Notes: generated by a model not told the origin, from the letters alone. Positions 1-7,198 are shown, counted from the first letter of the stretch. The stretch is 11,172 nucleotides of DNA from Candidatus Moraniibacteriota bacterium (GCA_023229615.1 JALNYX010000012.1:1-11172); one strand, 5' to 3'. Numbers and translations are program-made.

Positions 1-1940
1 AATTTAAGCCAGCGGGGGATCAGCCACAGGCGATTAAGAAGTTGGTAAAAGGAATAAAGTCCGGGAAAAAATTCCAGACGCTTTTGGGAGTGACTGGCTC
101 GGGAAAAACTTTCACCATTGCCAACGTAATTGAAAAAATTCAGAAGCCAACACTGGTGATTGCTCCAAATAAAACTTTGGCGGCGCAATTGGTGCAGGAG
201 TTTCGCGTTTTTTTTCCAAAAAACGCAGTGGAATATTTTGTTTCCTATTATGACTACTATCAACCGGAAGCATATATTGCTTCATCAGATACATATATTG
301 AAAAAGAAGCGCAGATAAATGAAGAAATCGACCGCTTGCGTCACAGCGCCACAGCAGCGATTTTATCGCGCCGTGATGTGATTATTGTTGCTAGTGTTTC
401 TTGTATTTATGGATTGGGCAGTCCGGAATATTACCAGGACACAACGTTGGGAATTTCCGTCGGAGAGAAAACCGACAGAGAACGATTGATGAAAAGATTA
501 GTAGAAATGTATTATCAGCGTAGCGATATTTTGGCGCGCGGAAAGTTCCGTTCAACTGGAAACATAGTTGAAATAATGCCTCCAAGTCGGGAAGTGGTAA
601 CTCGGATTGAATTGGATGGAGAACAAATTATTGGCATTTTCGAATATGATTTTTTGACAGGAGAAAAATTGGCAACATTGGAAAAATCTGTTTTTTTTCC
701 GGCTAAGCATTTCGTGGTTCCTGAACCGATGATGGAGAATATTTTGAAAAATATCGAAAAAGAAATGCAGGAGCGAGTGGAGTATCTTGACGGAAAAAAG
801 AAAATTTTGGAAGCGGAAAGATTGCGCCGAAGGACAAAACGCGACATTGAAATGATGCGGGAATTGGGATATTGCAATGGAATCGAAAATTATTCACGTT
901 ATTTGACGGGAAGAAAATCAGGAGAAGCGCCGTATACTTTGATTGATTATTTTGGCGATGATTTTCTTTTTGTGATTGATGAATCTCACGTCACTGTTCC
1001 TCAAATTGGAGCGATGTATTCCGGGGACAAGGCGCGCAAAGAAGCTTTGGTTGAAAACGGATTCCGTTTGCCAAGCGCAATGGACAATCGTCCTTTGAAA
1101 TTTTCCGAATTTGAAAAAAGAATAAAGCAAGTTATTTTTACCAGTGCGACACCGAGTCGATATGAAAATGAAAAAACGGGAGAAGAGATGATAGAACAGA
1201 TTATCCGTCCGACTGGATTGATTGACCCGGAATTGATAATGCGTCCGACACGCAATCAGGTGAAAGATATTTTAGAAGAAATTAGAAAAGTAGCAAAAAA
1301 GAAAGAGCGAGTTTTGATTACCACGCTTACCAAAAAACAAGCGGAAGATTTGGCGGAATTTCTCAAGGAAAATGAAATTAAGTCGGAATATTTGCACAGC
1401 GGAGTGGACACTCTGGATCGGATTTCCATTTTGGAAGATTTGCGGCGGGGGAAATTCGATGTTTTAGTGGGTGTAAATCTTTTGCGTGAGGGTTTGGATT
1501 TGCCGGAAGTTTCTTTGGTGGCAATCTTGGATGCGGACAAAGAAGGATTTTTGCGCAGTGAAACTTCTCTGATTCAAACTATTGGAAGAGCGGCGAGAAA
1601 TGTGAGTGGCAGGGTGATTTTGTATGCCGACAGAATTACCGGATCAATGAAAAAAGCGATCGATGAAACCAATCGGCGTCGGAAAATTCAAGGGGAGTAT
1701 AATAGAAATCATGGCATAACGCCAAAGACAATCAAGAAAAAAATCCAATCGATTGTGGATCATGAAATCAACCCTCAAGTTCCACAGGACTTTGTCAGAT
1801 TGGAAACATTGGAAGATGTGAATGGATATATCAAAAATAAAGAGAGGGAAATGAAGGAGGCGGCGCGCAGTTTGGATTTTGAAAGGGCGGCACTTATTCG
1901 CGATGAAATTTATCAATTGCGAAAAATTCAAGGAAAATGA
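1..1940 (+). CDS. uvrB: UvrABC system protein B (5'-truncated by window edge)
   Basis: UvrB is the helicase-like ATPase of nucleotide excision repair. It is loaded by UvrA, verifies the lesion, and recruits UvrC. The reading frame is already open at base 3 and begins in the family's N-terminal motif (FKPAGDQPQAI), so about ten residues including the start lie upstream. The TTG at 42 is an internal Leu codon, not the start. Visible features are Walker A GVTGSGKT (87-110), the lesion-probing beta-hairpin region YYDYYQPEAY (from about 246), the Walker B-type DESH box (978-989), the helicase motif VI region QTIGRAARN, and the C-terminal UVR motif (LDFERAALIRDEIYQLR, about 1872-1925) that contacts UvrC. 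The 645 visible residues fit the usual 660-675. All expected motifs look intact. The gene ends 68 bp before the next start, with no terminator seen in the gap. Identification is very secure. Confidence 0.97.
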   Translation, partial: FKPAGDQPQAIKKLVKGIKSGKKFQTLLGVTGSGKTFTIANVIEKIQKPTLVIAPNKTLAAQLVQEFRVFFPKNAVEYFVSYYDYYQPEAYIASSDTYIEKEAQINEEIDRLRHSATAAILSRRDVIIVASVSCIYGLGSPEYYQDTTLGISVGEKTDRERLMKRLVEMYYQRSDILARGKFRSTGNIVEIMPPSREVVTRIELDGEQIIGIFEYDFLTGEKLATLEKSVFFPAKHFVVPEPMMENILKNIEKEMQERVEYLDGKKKILEAERLRRRTKRDIEMMRELGYCNGIENYSRYLTGRKSGEAPYTLIDYFGDDFLFVIDESHVTVPQIGAMYSGDKARKEALVENGFRLPSAMDNRPLKFSEFEKRIKQVIFTSATPSRYENEKTGEEMIEQIIRPTGLIDPELIMRPTRNQVKDILEEIRKVAKKKERVLITTLTKKQAEDLAEFLKENEIKSEYLHSGVDTLDRISILEDLRRGKFDVLVGVNLLREGLDLPEVSLVAILDADKEGFLRSETSLIQTIGRAARNVSGRVILYADRITGSMKKAIDETNRRRKIQGEYNRNHGITPKTIKKKIQSIVDHEINPQVPQDFVRLETLEDVNGYIKNKEREMKEAARSLDFERAALIRDEIYQLRKIQGK

Positions 1941-1947
1941 AATTTCG

Positions 1948-1956
1948 TGTTATAAT
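1948..1956 (+). promoter_or_regulatory. Extended -10 promoter for the small membrane-protein gene
   Basis: TGTTATAAT is a perfect -10 hexamer (1951-1956) with the upstream TG of an extended -10. The -35 is weak (TTCAAG at 1927-1932, 18 bp spacing, inside the end of uvrB). A start near 1963 would give a leader of about 46 nt to the ATG at 2009. A second TATAAA at 1971-1976 lacks a convincing -35. Confidence 0.5.
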
Positions 1957-1999
1957 ATGGGCGAGCGCAGTATAAATACTCGAGATATAGAAAAATTAA

Positions 2000-2022
2000 T
2001 TCAAAAAAATGAATTTTTTGAA
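2000..2022 (+). repeat. Perfect 9-bp inverted repeat around a start codon
   Basis: TTCAAAAAA (2000-2008) and TTTTTTGAA (2014-2022) are exact reverse complements. They flank a 5-nt loop that holds the ATG at 2009. The stem has only one G-C pair, so it would be weak. It may be chance in AT-rich DNA or a modest brake on initiation. Confidence 0.4.
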
Positions 2023-2368
2023 AAAAATATGGACGGCTATGCGGGATGTATATTTTTTTGTTTTTCGATATTCTTCCGAATGTCAATTGCGCGCACAGGA
2101 AAAGAAAAATGTATTCAAGGGGGAAGAGAGTTATTTGAAAAGATTTAATTCTTATGCTGATTTGAAAAAATACCAAAAAAGAACGAAAATTTTTTTGGTC
2201 GGAATATTTGCATTGAGCATCGTTTCCGTTATTATTTTTCTCGCAGTGATTATTTTTTTAGTTCAGTATTTGTACTCAATGTTTGATTCGCAGAATAATT
2301 TTTTTGATTGGGGAAAAATGAAAGAATCTATCCGGATGAAAAATTCGGCGCAAGAGATAGGAAAGTGA
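2009..2368 (+). CDS. Small single-pass membrane protein, unknown function
   Basis: I do not recognise this 119-residue protein. Residues 1-60 are aromatic and strongly basic, including KKYQKRTK just before the membrane segment. Residues 61-91 form one long hydrophobic stretch (starting IFLVGIFALS), and a short polar C-terminal tail of about 28 residues follows. The positive-inside rule would place the N-terminal part in the cytoplasm and the tail outside. There is no signal-peptidase site, lipobox or catalytic motif. The start at 2009 has no Shine-Dalgarno sequence. An in-frame ATG at 2039 (MRDVYF) is an alternative. The upstream promoter and the ordinary amino-acid composition favour this frame over the overlapping 1957-2148 frame. 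It lies between uvrB and a receiver-domain gene, but nothing in its sequence ties it to repair. Confidence 0.6.
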   Translation: MNFLKKIWTAMRDVYFFVFRYSSECQLRAQEKKNVFKGEESYLKRFNSYADLKKYQKRTKIFLVGIFALSIVSVIIFLAVIIFLVQYLYSMFDSQNNFFDWGKMKESIRMKNSAQEIGK

Positions 2369-2432
2369 AAACCGGATGTTTGTCGAAATAAATAATCGCG
2401 TAAAATATATAAAAATTAAAAATTAAAATAAA

Positions 2433-2822
2433 ATGGAGGATAAAAAATTCACTGTTATTCTGGCTGAAGATGAGTCGGATTTGATAGAGGTATATTCTAT
2501 CGCTCTTAGGGAGAAATTTAATTTACTTCTTGCTGTTAATGGAAAAGAAGTTTTAGAGAGATTGGAGGAGAAAAATGGAGCGGTGGATTTGATTATTCTG
2601 GATATTGTGATGCCGAAAATGGACGGATTTGATATTTTACGGAAATTGAAAAAAGACAAAAAATACAAAAATATTCCGATAGTAATGTCGACAAACCTTA
2701 GTGATCCGGGAGACAGGAATGAGGCTGTTGAATTGGGAGCCAAGAAATATTTCGTGAAAGCTGATCGAACCCCGAGCGAGTTGGCGGATGATGTCGCAAG
2801 GATGCTGGCTGAACAAAAATAA
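2433..2822 (+). CDS. Stand-alone CheY-like response regulator receiver protein
   Basis: This is a 129-residue protein consisting of a single receiver domain, the phospho-acceptor module of two-component systems. The key residues are all present and fall at CheY positions: acidic pair E12-D13, phospho-acceptor D57 in the stretch LILDIVMPKMDG, switch T87 (in IVMSTN) and K109 (in YFVKAD). No output domain follows, so it should act through protein-protein contact, as CheY or Spo0F do, or within a phosphorelay. No histidine kinase is visible nearby, so its partner is unknown. The ATG at 2433 lies in an A/T-only leader with no Shine-Dalgarno sequence. The GGAGG just downstream is part of codons 1-3. 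A terminator follows directly, so the gene is transcriptionally separated from uvrA. The fold assignment is secure and the pathway is not. Confidence 0.93.
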   Translation: MEDKKFTVILAEDESDLIEVYSIALREKFNLLLAVNGKEVLERLEEKNGAVDLIILDIVMPKMDGFDILRKLKKDKKYKNIPIVMSTNLSDPGDRNEAVELGAKKYFVKADRTPSELADDVARMLAEQK

Positions 2823-2830
2823 ACAAACAA

Positions 2831-2861
2831 TAAAAAAACCAGGCACTCGCGCCTGTTTTTT
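2831..2861 (+). terminator. Rho-independent terminator after the receiver gene
   Basis: The hairpin CAGGC (2840-2844), loop ACTCGC, GCCTG (2851-2855) is followed by six Ts (2856-2861) and preceded by seven As. The flanking A and T runs could make it work in both directions. It ends the receiver transcript ahead of the uvrA promoter. Confidence 0.8.
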
Positions 2862-2872
2862 ATTTGGGCGGG

Positions 2873-2901
2873 TTGATGGAAATAAAATTAGATGATATGA
2901 T
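2873..2901 (+). promoter_or_regulatory. Promoter of the uvrA-uvrC operon
   Basis: The -35 TTGATG (2873-2878), a 17-bp spacer and an extended -10 TGA-TATGAT (hexamer 2896-2901) form a good sigma-70-type promoter directly after the terminator. Transcription would begin near 2908. That leaves about 10 nt before the ATG at 2918 and about 37 nt before the ATG at 2945, and so supports the later start. No SOS-box-like palindrome was seen here. Confidence 0.6.
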
Positions 2902-2944
2902 GTATTATCTCTAAGTAATGAAATATGTTGGTAAATTGAAAAAT

Positions 2945-5869
2945 ATGGACAAAAAAATAATAATTCGTGGAGCCAGGGAACATAATTTGAAAAACATCAA
3001 TCTTGATATTCCGCGCGACAAATTGATTGTCTTTACGGGAATTAGTGGGTCAGGGAAAAGTACGCTGGCTTTTGATACGCTTTTTGCTGAAGGACAAAGA
3101 AGATATTTGGAAAGTCTATCATCTTATGCGCGCCAGTTTTTGGGACAGATGGACAAGCCGGATGTGGATCATATTGAAGGACTTTCTCCGACAATTTCCA
3201 TTGATCAGAAATCCGTTTCCCATAATCCGCGTTCAACAGTTGGAACGATTACGGAAATTCACGATTATCTGCGTTTATTGTATTCGAAAATCGGAACTCC
3301 TCACTGTGAGATTTGCGGTCGAGAAATCAAACGTCTTTCGACGGATGAAATTGTTGATCGGATTTTGGATTTGGGAATTACCGAAAATTCATCTCTTGAA
3401 AAAGCGGGAGGCAATAAAATAGAGATTATTTCTCCTATTGTTAGGAGTAGAAAAGGGGAGTATGCGGCTCTTTTGGAAAATTTGTGGAAAATGGGACTTT
3501 CAAAGATATATGTTGACGGAAAAATATTTTCTTTAGAGAAATGGAAAGAGATAAAACTGGAAAAAAATAAAAAACATTCTTTGGAGGTGATTATAGATGA
3601 ATTAGAAATTGATGAAAAAAATATTTCGCGTATTTTTGAAGGCGCAGAAAGAGCATTGAAGCTTTCAGGTGGAATAATAAAAATTAAAAGAAAAGAAAGT
3701 GAAAAACAAAAAACGAAAAGTAAAAAAGAAAAATTATTAAAAAAGAAAGAAAAAGAAAGTGAAGATATTGTTTTCAATCAGAATCTTTCTTGTCCGATTC
3801 ATGAAGTTGAATTTCCTCCGCTTGAGCCGAGACTTTTTTCTTTTAATTCTCCTTTTGGAGCATGCAGTGCTTGCGAGGGATTGGGAGTGAAAAAGGAAAT
3901 TGATCCGAATTTGATTATCCCTGATGAGAATAAAACCATCAATGAAGGCGGGGTTCTTCCTTGGAGTTACAAGCCGAACAATTATCAAGGGACGATTATT
4001 CGCGCCGTGACTAATTTTTATCATATTCCTGACAATAAACGTTTGCGCGATTTGCCGAAAAAATATCTTGATTTGCTTCTTTATGGAAAAGAGGGTGGAG
4101 AGTTGATTGATGTTAAATATCATTTTCGCTCCGGGACGAGGAGTTTTTATTTGGATTGGAAAGGCGCTTCCGGGTGGCTTGAAGACCGCTATTTGAAAAC
4201 AACTTCTGATGCAGTGCGAAATGATATTGAAAAATATATGTCCCAAAAGCCTTGTTCGACTTGCAACGGAAGCCGTTATCGAAAAGAGGTTTTATTGGTA
4301 ACGGTTGGCGGAAAAAATATCGTGGAAGTGTCACAGATAAGTATTGACAATTGTTTGGATTTTTTCCGAAAGTTGAAATTGAACCATCAAGAAGAACTGA
4401 TTGCCGGAAGGATAGTGAAAGAAATCATTAATCGTTTGAAATTTCTCAGCGATGTTGGTTTGGATTATATTTCCTTGCATCGAACGGCGTTTACTCTTTC
4501 CGGAGGAGAGTCGCAAAGAATTCGATTGGCTTCACAGGTTGGTTCGCAATTAGTGGGAGTTTTGTATATTTTAGATGAGCCTTCGATTGGATTGCACGCG
4601 CGAGATAATCGAAAACTTTTAGAAACTTTGAAAAATTTGCGGAATATTGGAAATACCGTAATTGCCATTGAGCATGATGAGGAAACGATGAGGGAGGCTG
4701 ATTTTTTGGTGGATATTGGACCGGGGGCGGGAAAACATGGAGGAGAAATTGTTGCATCAGGAACTCCGGAAGAAGTGATGAAAAGTAAAAAATCTATCAC
4801 TGCGAAATATTTGAACGGAGAAATGGAAATCGCGGTTCCTGATTCGCGCCGACCAATGAAAAACAAGAAAACTTTAATTGTGCGTGGAGCTTCAAGCCAC
4901 AATTTGAAAAACATAAACGTCGAATTTCCCCTTAAGAGTTTTGTCTGTGTGACAGGTGTTTCCGGAAGCGGAAAATCGACTTTAGTGGAAGAAACTTTGT
5001 ACAAGTCTTTGGCAAATAAATTGCACCGATCGTTGGATGTTCCAGGAAAACATCGGGAGATTTTGGGATTGGAAAATATCAACAAAGTGATTATGATTGA
5101 CCAGTCGCCAATTGGACGTACTCCTCGATCCAATCCGGCAACGTACACCGGGCTTTTTACGCATATTCGTCAGCTTTTTTCCGCTACTAAAGAGGCGCGT
5201 TTAAAGGGATATGGACCGGGAAGATTTTCATTCAATGTAAACGGGGGACGTTGTGATAATTGCCAAGGAGAAGGATTTTTGAAAATTGAAATGCAATTTA
5301 TGCCGGACGTATATTTGCCTTGCGATGTTTGCAAAGGAAAAAGATATAATAGAGAAACGCTTCAAGTGGATTATAAGGGCAAAAATATTGCTGAGGTTTT
5401 GGCGATGACAGTTTCTGAAGCGCGGGAATTTTTCCGGAGTTATCCGCAAATCCACGATCCGCTCAAAGTATTGGAAGAAGTTGGATTGGGATATATTGAA
5501 TTGGGGCAGAATGCAACGACACTTTCGGGTGGAGAAGCGCAAAGAATCAAACTTGCCAGCGAACTTTCTCGGCGCGCCACAGGGGACACTTTGTATATTT
5601 TAGATGAGCCGACAACCGGACTTCATTTTGATGATATCAAAAAATTGCTCAATGTTCTTAATCGCTTGGTGGATGCGGGAAATACAGTAGTTGTTATTGA
5701 ACATAATATGGATGTGATTAAGTCCGCTGATTGGATAATTGACTTGGGACCGGAAGGAGGCGACGGCGGAGGAAAACTGGTGGTTGCCGGCACCCCGGAA
5801 GAAGTCGCCAAATGGCACAAAGAAAGTTATACAGGAAAATACCTGCGCGAAGCGTTGCGGAAAAAATAA
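2945..5869 (+). CDS. uvrA: UvrABC system protein A, canonical copy
   Basis: UvrA is the dimeric ABC-type ATPase that scans DNA for lesions and loads UvrB. I chose the ATG at 2945 (MDKKIIIRGA), which matches the family N-terminus and suits the promoter. The ATG at 2918 would add nine non-conserved residues. In the resulting 974 residues: Walker A I GISGSGKS (32-39), an intact UvrB-binding region (PIVRSRKGEYAALLENL at about 164-180), signature I LSGGE (518-522), Walker B I LYILDEPS, Walker A II GVSGSGKS (671-678), the second zinc finger C770/C773/C793/C796, signature II LSGGE (860-864) and Walker B II. The first zinc module reads CPIH...CSAC, with His in place of one Cys, a variant I know from other bacterial UvrAs. 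A Lys/Glu-rich insert (bases 3680-3766) precedes it. uvrC follows 15 bp later, so the two form an operon. Confidence 0.97.
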   Translation: MDKKIIIRGAREHNLKNINLDIPRDKLIVFTGISGSGKSTLAFDTLFAEGQRRYLESLSSYARQFLGQMDKPDVDHIEGLSPTISIDQKSVSHNPRSTVGTITEIHDYLRLLYSKIGTPHCEICGREIKRLSTDEIVDRILDLGITENSSLEKAGGNKIEIISPIVRSRKGEYAALLENLWKMGLSKIYVDGKIFSLEKWKEIKLEKNKKHSLEVIIDELEIDEKNISRIFEGAERALKLSGGIIKIKRKESEKQKTKSKKEKLLKKKEKESEDIVFNQNLSCPIHEVEFPPLEPRLFSFNSPFGACSACEGLGVKKEIDPNLIIPDENKTINEGGVLPWSYKPNNYQGTIIRAVTNFYHIPDNKRLRDLPKKYLDLLLYGKEGGELIDVKYHFRSGTRSFYLDWKGASGWLEDRYLKTTSDAVRNDIEKYMSQKPCSTCNGSRYRKEVLLVTVGGKNIVEVSQISIDNCLDFFRKLKLNHQEELIAGRIVKEIINRLKFLSDVGLDYISLHRTAFTLSGGESQRIRLASQVGSQLVGVLYILDEPSIGLHARDNRKLLETLKNLRNIGNTVIAIEHDEETMREADFLVDIGPGAGKHGGEIVASGTPEEVMKSKKSITAKYLNGEMEIAVPDSRRPMKNKKTLIVRGASSHNLKNINVEFPLKSFVCVTGVSGSGKSTLVEETLYKSLANKLHRSLDVPGKHREILGLENINKVIMIDQSPIGRTPRSNPATYTGLFTHIRQLFSATKEARLKGYGPGRFSFNVNGGRCDNCQGEGFLKIEMQFMPDVYLPCDVCKGKRYNRETLQVDYKGKNIAEVLAMTVSEAREFFRSYPQIHDPLKVLEEVGLGYIELGQNATTLSGGEAQRIKLASELSRRATGDTLYILDEPTTGLHFDDIKKLLNVLNRLVDAGNTVVVIEHNMDVIKSADWIIDLGPEGGDGGGKLVVAGTPEEVAKWHKESYTGKYLREALRKK

Positions 5870-5872
5870 ATT

Positions 5873-5877
5873 AAGGA
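5873..5877 (+). promoter_or_regulatory. Shine-Dalgarno sequence that fixes the uvrC GTG start
   Basis: AAGGA lies 7 nt before the GTG at 5885. It is the only well-placed Shine-Dalgarno-like site before any gene in this window, and it supports GTG rather than the in-frame ATG at 5897. It fits an internal operon gene that depends on re-initiation after uvrA. Confidence 0.6.
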
Positions 5878-5884
5878 ACATATT

Positions 5885-7174
5885 GTGAACTCGCCAATGC
5901 TCAAAAATAAAATAAAAAAATTTCCTGATGCACCGGGGGTGTATATTTTTTTTGATGCGAAGAAAATAATTATTTATATCGGCAAGGCAACAAGTTTGAA
6001 GAGTCGAGTAGGGTCGTATTTCAGGACCGATTCGAATTTACGAATAAGATCCGAATTTACGAATATAAAATACGAGCGTCCGATTGAGGAGATGATTCAC
6101 CAGGTTTTTAATGTAAAAATAATCGAAACTGACTCGGTTTTAGACGCTTTGATTTTGGAATCTAACCTGATCAAAAAACATCAGCCGAAGTACAATATAT
6201 TAGGGAAAGATGATAAATCATTTTCATATTTTGTCATTACGAAAGAAGATTATCCAAAGGTTTTGATAAAAAGAAAAACAGATATTAAAAATGTTAAACG
6301 TTCGATGTTTGACGCGCAAAGATTATATGGACCGTATGCAAGTAAGAAGCAAATGGAGATTGCTCTCAAAATTATTCGCAAGATTTTTCCTTTTCATAAT
6401 CGAAATGAGAAATCAGAAAAGGGTTGCTTGGATTTTCAAATTGGAATGTGCCCCGGACCGTATGCGGGGGTAATTTCCAAAAAAGATTACGCGAAAAATA
6501 TCCGTGGAATTAAAATGATTTTGGAAGGGAAAAAAAAGAATTTAGTTAAAAAGTTGGAAAAAGAAATGGATAATTTTTCCAAAAAAGAAGAATTCGAAAA
6601 AGCTGGTGAAATAAAAAGAAAAATATTTGCGCTCAAGCATATTCAGGATATCGCGCTCATCTCAGAAAGAGATGATAATTTTCAGATAAATTCAAAATTC
6701 ATCCGCATCGAGGCGTATGACATTTCCAATATTTCCGGACAGTATGCGGTGGGTTCGATGATTGTGTTTGATAATTCTTTTGGAGAAATAGCGCCGAATA
6801 AAAGCGAGTATCGAAAGTTTAAAATCAAAACTATTACTGGCGCTGATGACACGGGGATGATGCGGGAGGTTTTAATTAGAAGATTTCGCAATAATTGGAC
6901 GACACCGAATGCTGTTTTTCTTGACGGAGGAAAAGGGCATTTGAATATGGCAGAAAAATTATGGAAAGAATTGGGAGTGAATATTCCGATTGTGGCGGTG
7001 GCTAAGGGAATAACGCGTAAGAATCAAGAATTAAGAATCAAGAATTATGAATCAAAAATTAATCTCGAAAACATTATTAAGAATAATAATTTAATTAAAA
7101 GTATGATGGATGAAGCGCACCGGTTTGCGATTTCTTATCATCGCAAAGTAAGAGGAAGGGAATTTTTGAAATAA
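5885..7174 (+). CDS. uvrC: UvrABC system protein C, shortened form without HhH domain
   Basis: UvrC makes both incisions around the lesion. The 429 residues cover the N-terminal GIY-YIG nuclease (Y20, Y31-I-G, R41, E92; 3' incision), a central cysteine region, the UVR motif that binds UvrB (about 227-254, KKEEFEKAGEIKRK), and the RNase H-like nuclease (5' incision) with the presumed catalytic D279 (EAYDISNISG), D347 (FLDGGKGH) and H412 (DEAHRFAI). The usual length is near 600. The protein stops 17 residues after the DEAHRFAI catalytic motif, so the C-terminal tandem helix-hairpin-helix domain is absent. The following 142 bp cannot encode it, so this is not a simple frameshift. Of the four cysteines that hold the Fe-S cluster in E. 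coli UvrC, only C181 and C189 remain. The others align with R173 and Y193. Two repeat-derived segments interrupt the gene. The GTG start is supported by AAGGA. It is co-transcribed with uvrA and ends before a terminator. Confidence 0.95.
   Translation: MNSPMLKNKIKKFPDAPGVYIFFDAKKIIIYIGKATSLKSRVGSYFRTDSNLRIRSEFTNIKYERPIEEMIHQVFNVKIIETDSVLDALILESNLIKKHQPKYNILGKDDKSFSYFVITKEDYPKVLIKRKTDIKNVKRSMFDAQRLYGPYASKKQMEIALKIIRKIFPFHNRNEKSEKGCLDFQIGMCPGPYAGVISKKDYAKNIRGIKMILEGKKKNLVKKLEKEMDNFSKKEEFEKAGEIKRKIFALKHIQDIALISERDDNFQINSKFIRIEAYDISNISGQYAVGSMIVFDNSFGEIAPNKSEYRKFKIKTITGADDTGMMREVLIRRFRNNWTTPNAVFLDGGKGHLNMAEKLWKELGVNIPIVAVAKGITRKNQELRIKNYESKINLENIIKNNNLIKSMMDEAHRFAISYHRKVRGREFLK
6033..6065 (+). 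repeat. 14-bp direct repeat inside uvrC GIY-YIG domain
   Basis: CGAATTTACGAATA occurs at 6033-6046 and again at 6052-6065, 19 bp apart. Because 19 is not a multiple of three, the two copies are read in different frames (SNLRIR and SEFTNI, UvrC residues 50-65). They fall just after the conserved SYF strand, in a part of the family that varies in length. Confidence 0.85.
7019..7060 (+). repeat. Tandem 14-bp repeat, three copies, inside uvrC
   Basis: The unit AAGAATCAAGAATT is present twice without mismatch (7019-7032, 7033-7046) and a third time with two mismatches (7047-7060). The array is 42 bp, exactly 14 codons (residues 379-392), so the frame is kept. It lies in the loop between the catalytic D347 and H412 motifs, directly after the conserved AVAKG...RK segment. 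Confidence 0.9.
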
Positions 7175-7198
7175 AAGCATTATTATTGTAAAATTTGC

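Noticed and set aside
42..44. TTG as the start of uvrB
   Set aside because: The frame continues upstream into the conserved PAGDQPQAI motif, so this is an internal Leu codon and the gene is cut by the window edge.
1957..2148. Overlapping + strand frame between uvrB and the membrane-protein gene, starting at an ATG inside TATAATATG
   Set aside because: Its ATG overlaps the predicted -10 element, so it would lie upstream of the transcript. It has no recognisable domain and overlaps the better-supported gene at 2009-2368.
2379..2406. Possible promoter before the receiver gene (TTGTCG, 15-bp spacer, TAAAAT)
   Set aside because: The spacer is short and the -35 is poor. The A/T-only leader gives many chance -10 matches, so it was not listed.
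2918..2944. Upstream ATG that would add nine residues to UvrA
   Set aside because: The residues do not match the family, and the predicted transcription start leaves only about 10 nt before it. The ATG at 2945 aligns with the usual UvrA N-terminus.
3301..5148. Several long open frames on the - strand under the first uvrA (for example 3301-3777 and 4465-5148)
   Set aside because: They are antisense to a clearly conserved gene, resemble no known family, and are explained by the mirrored codon bias of uvrA.
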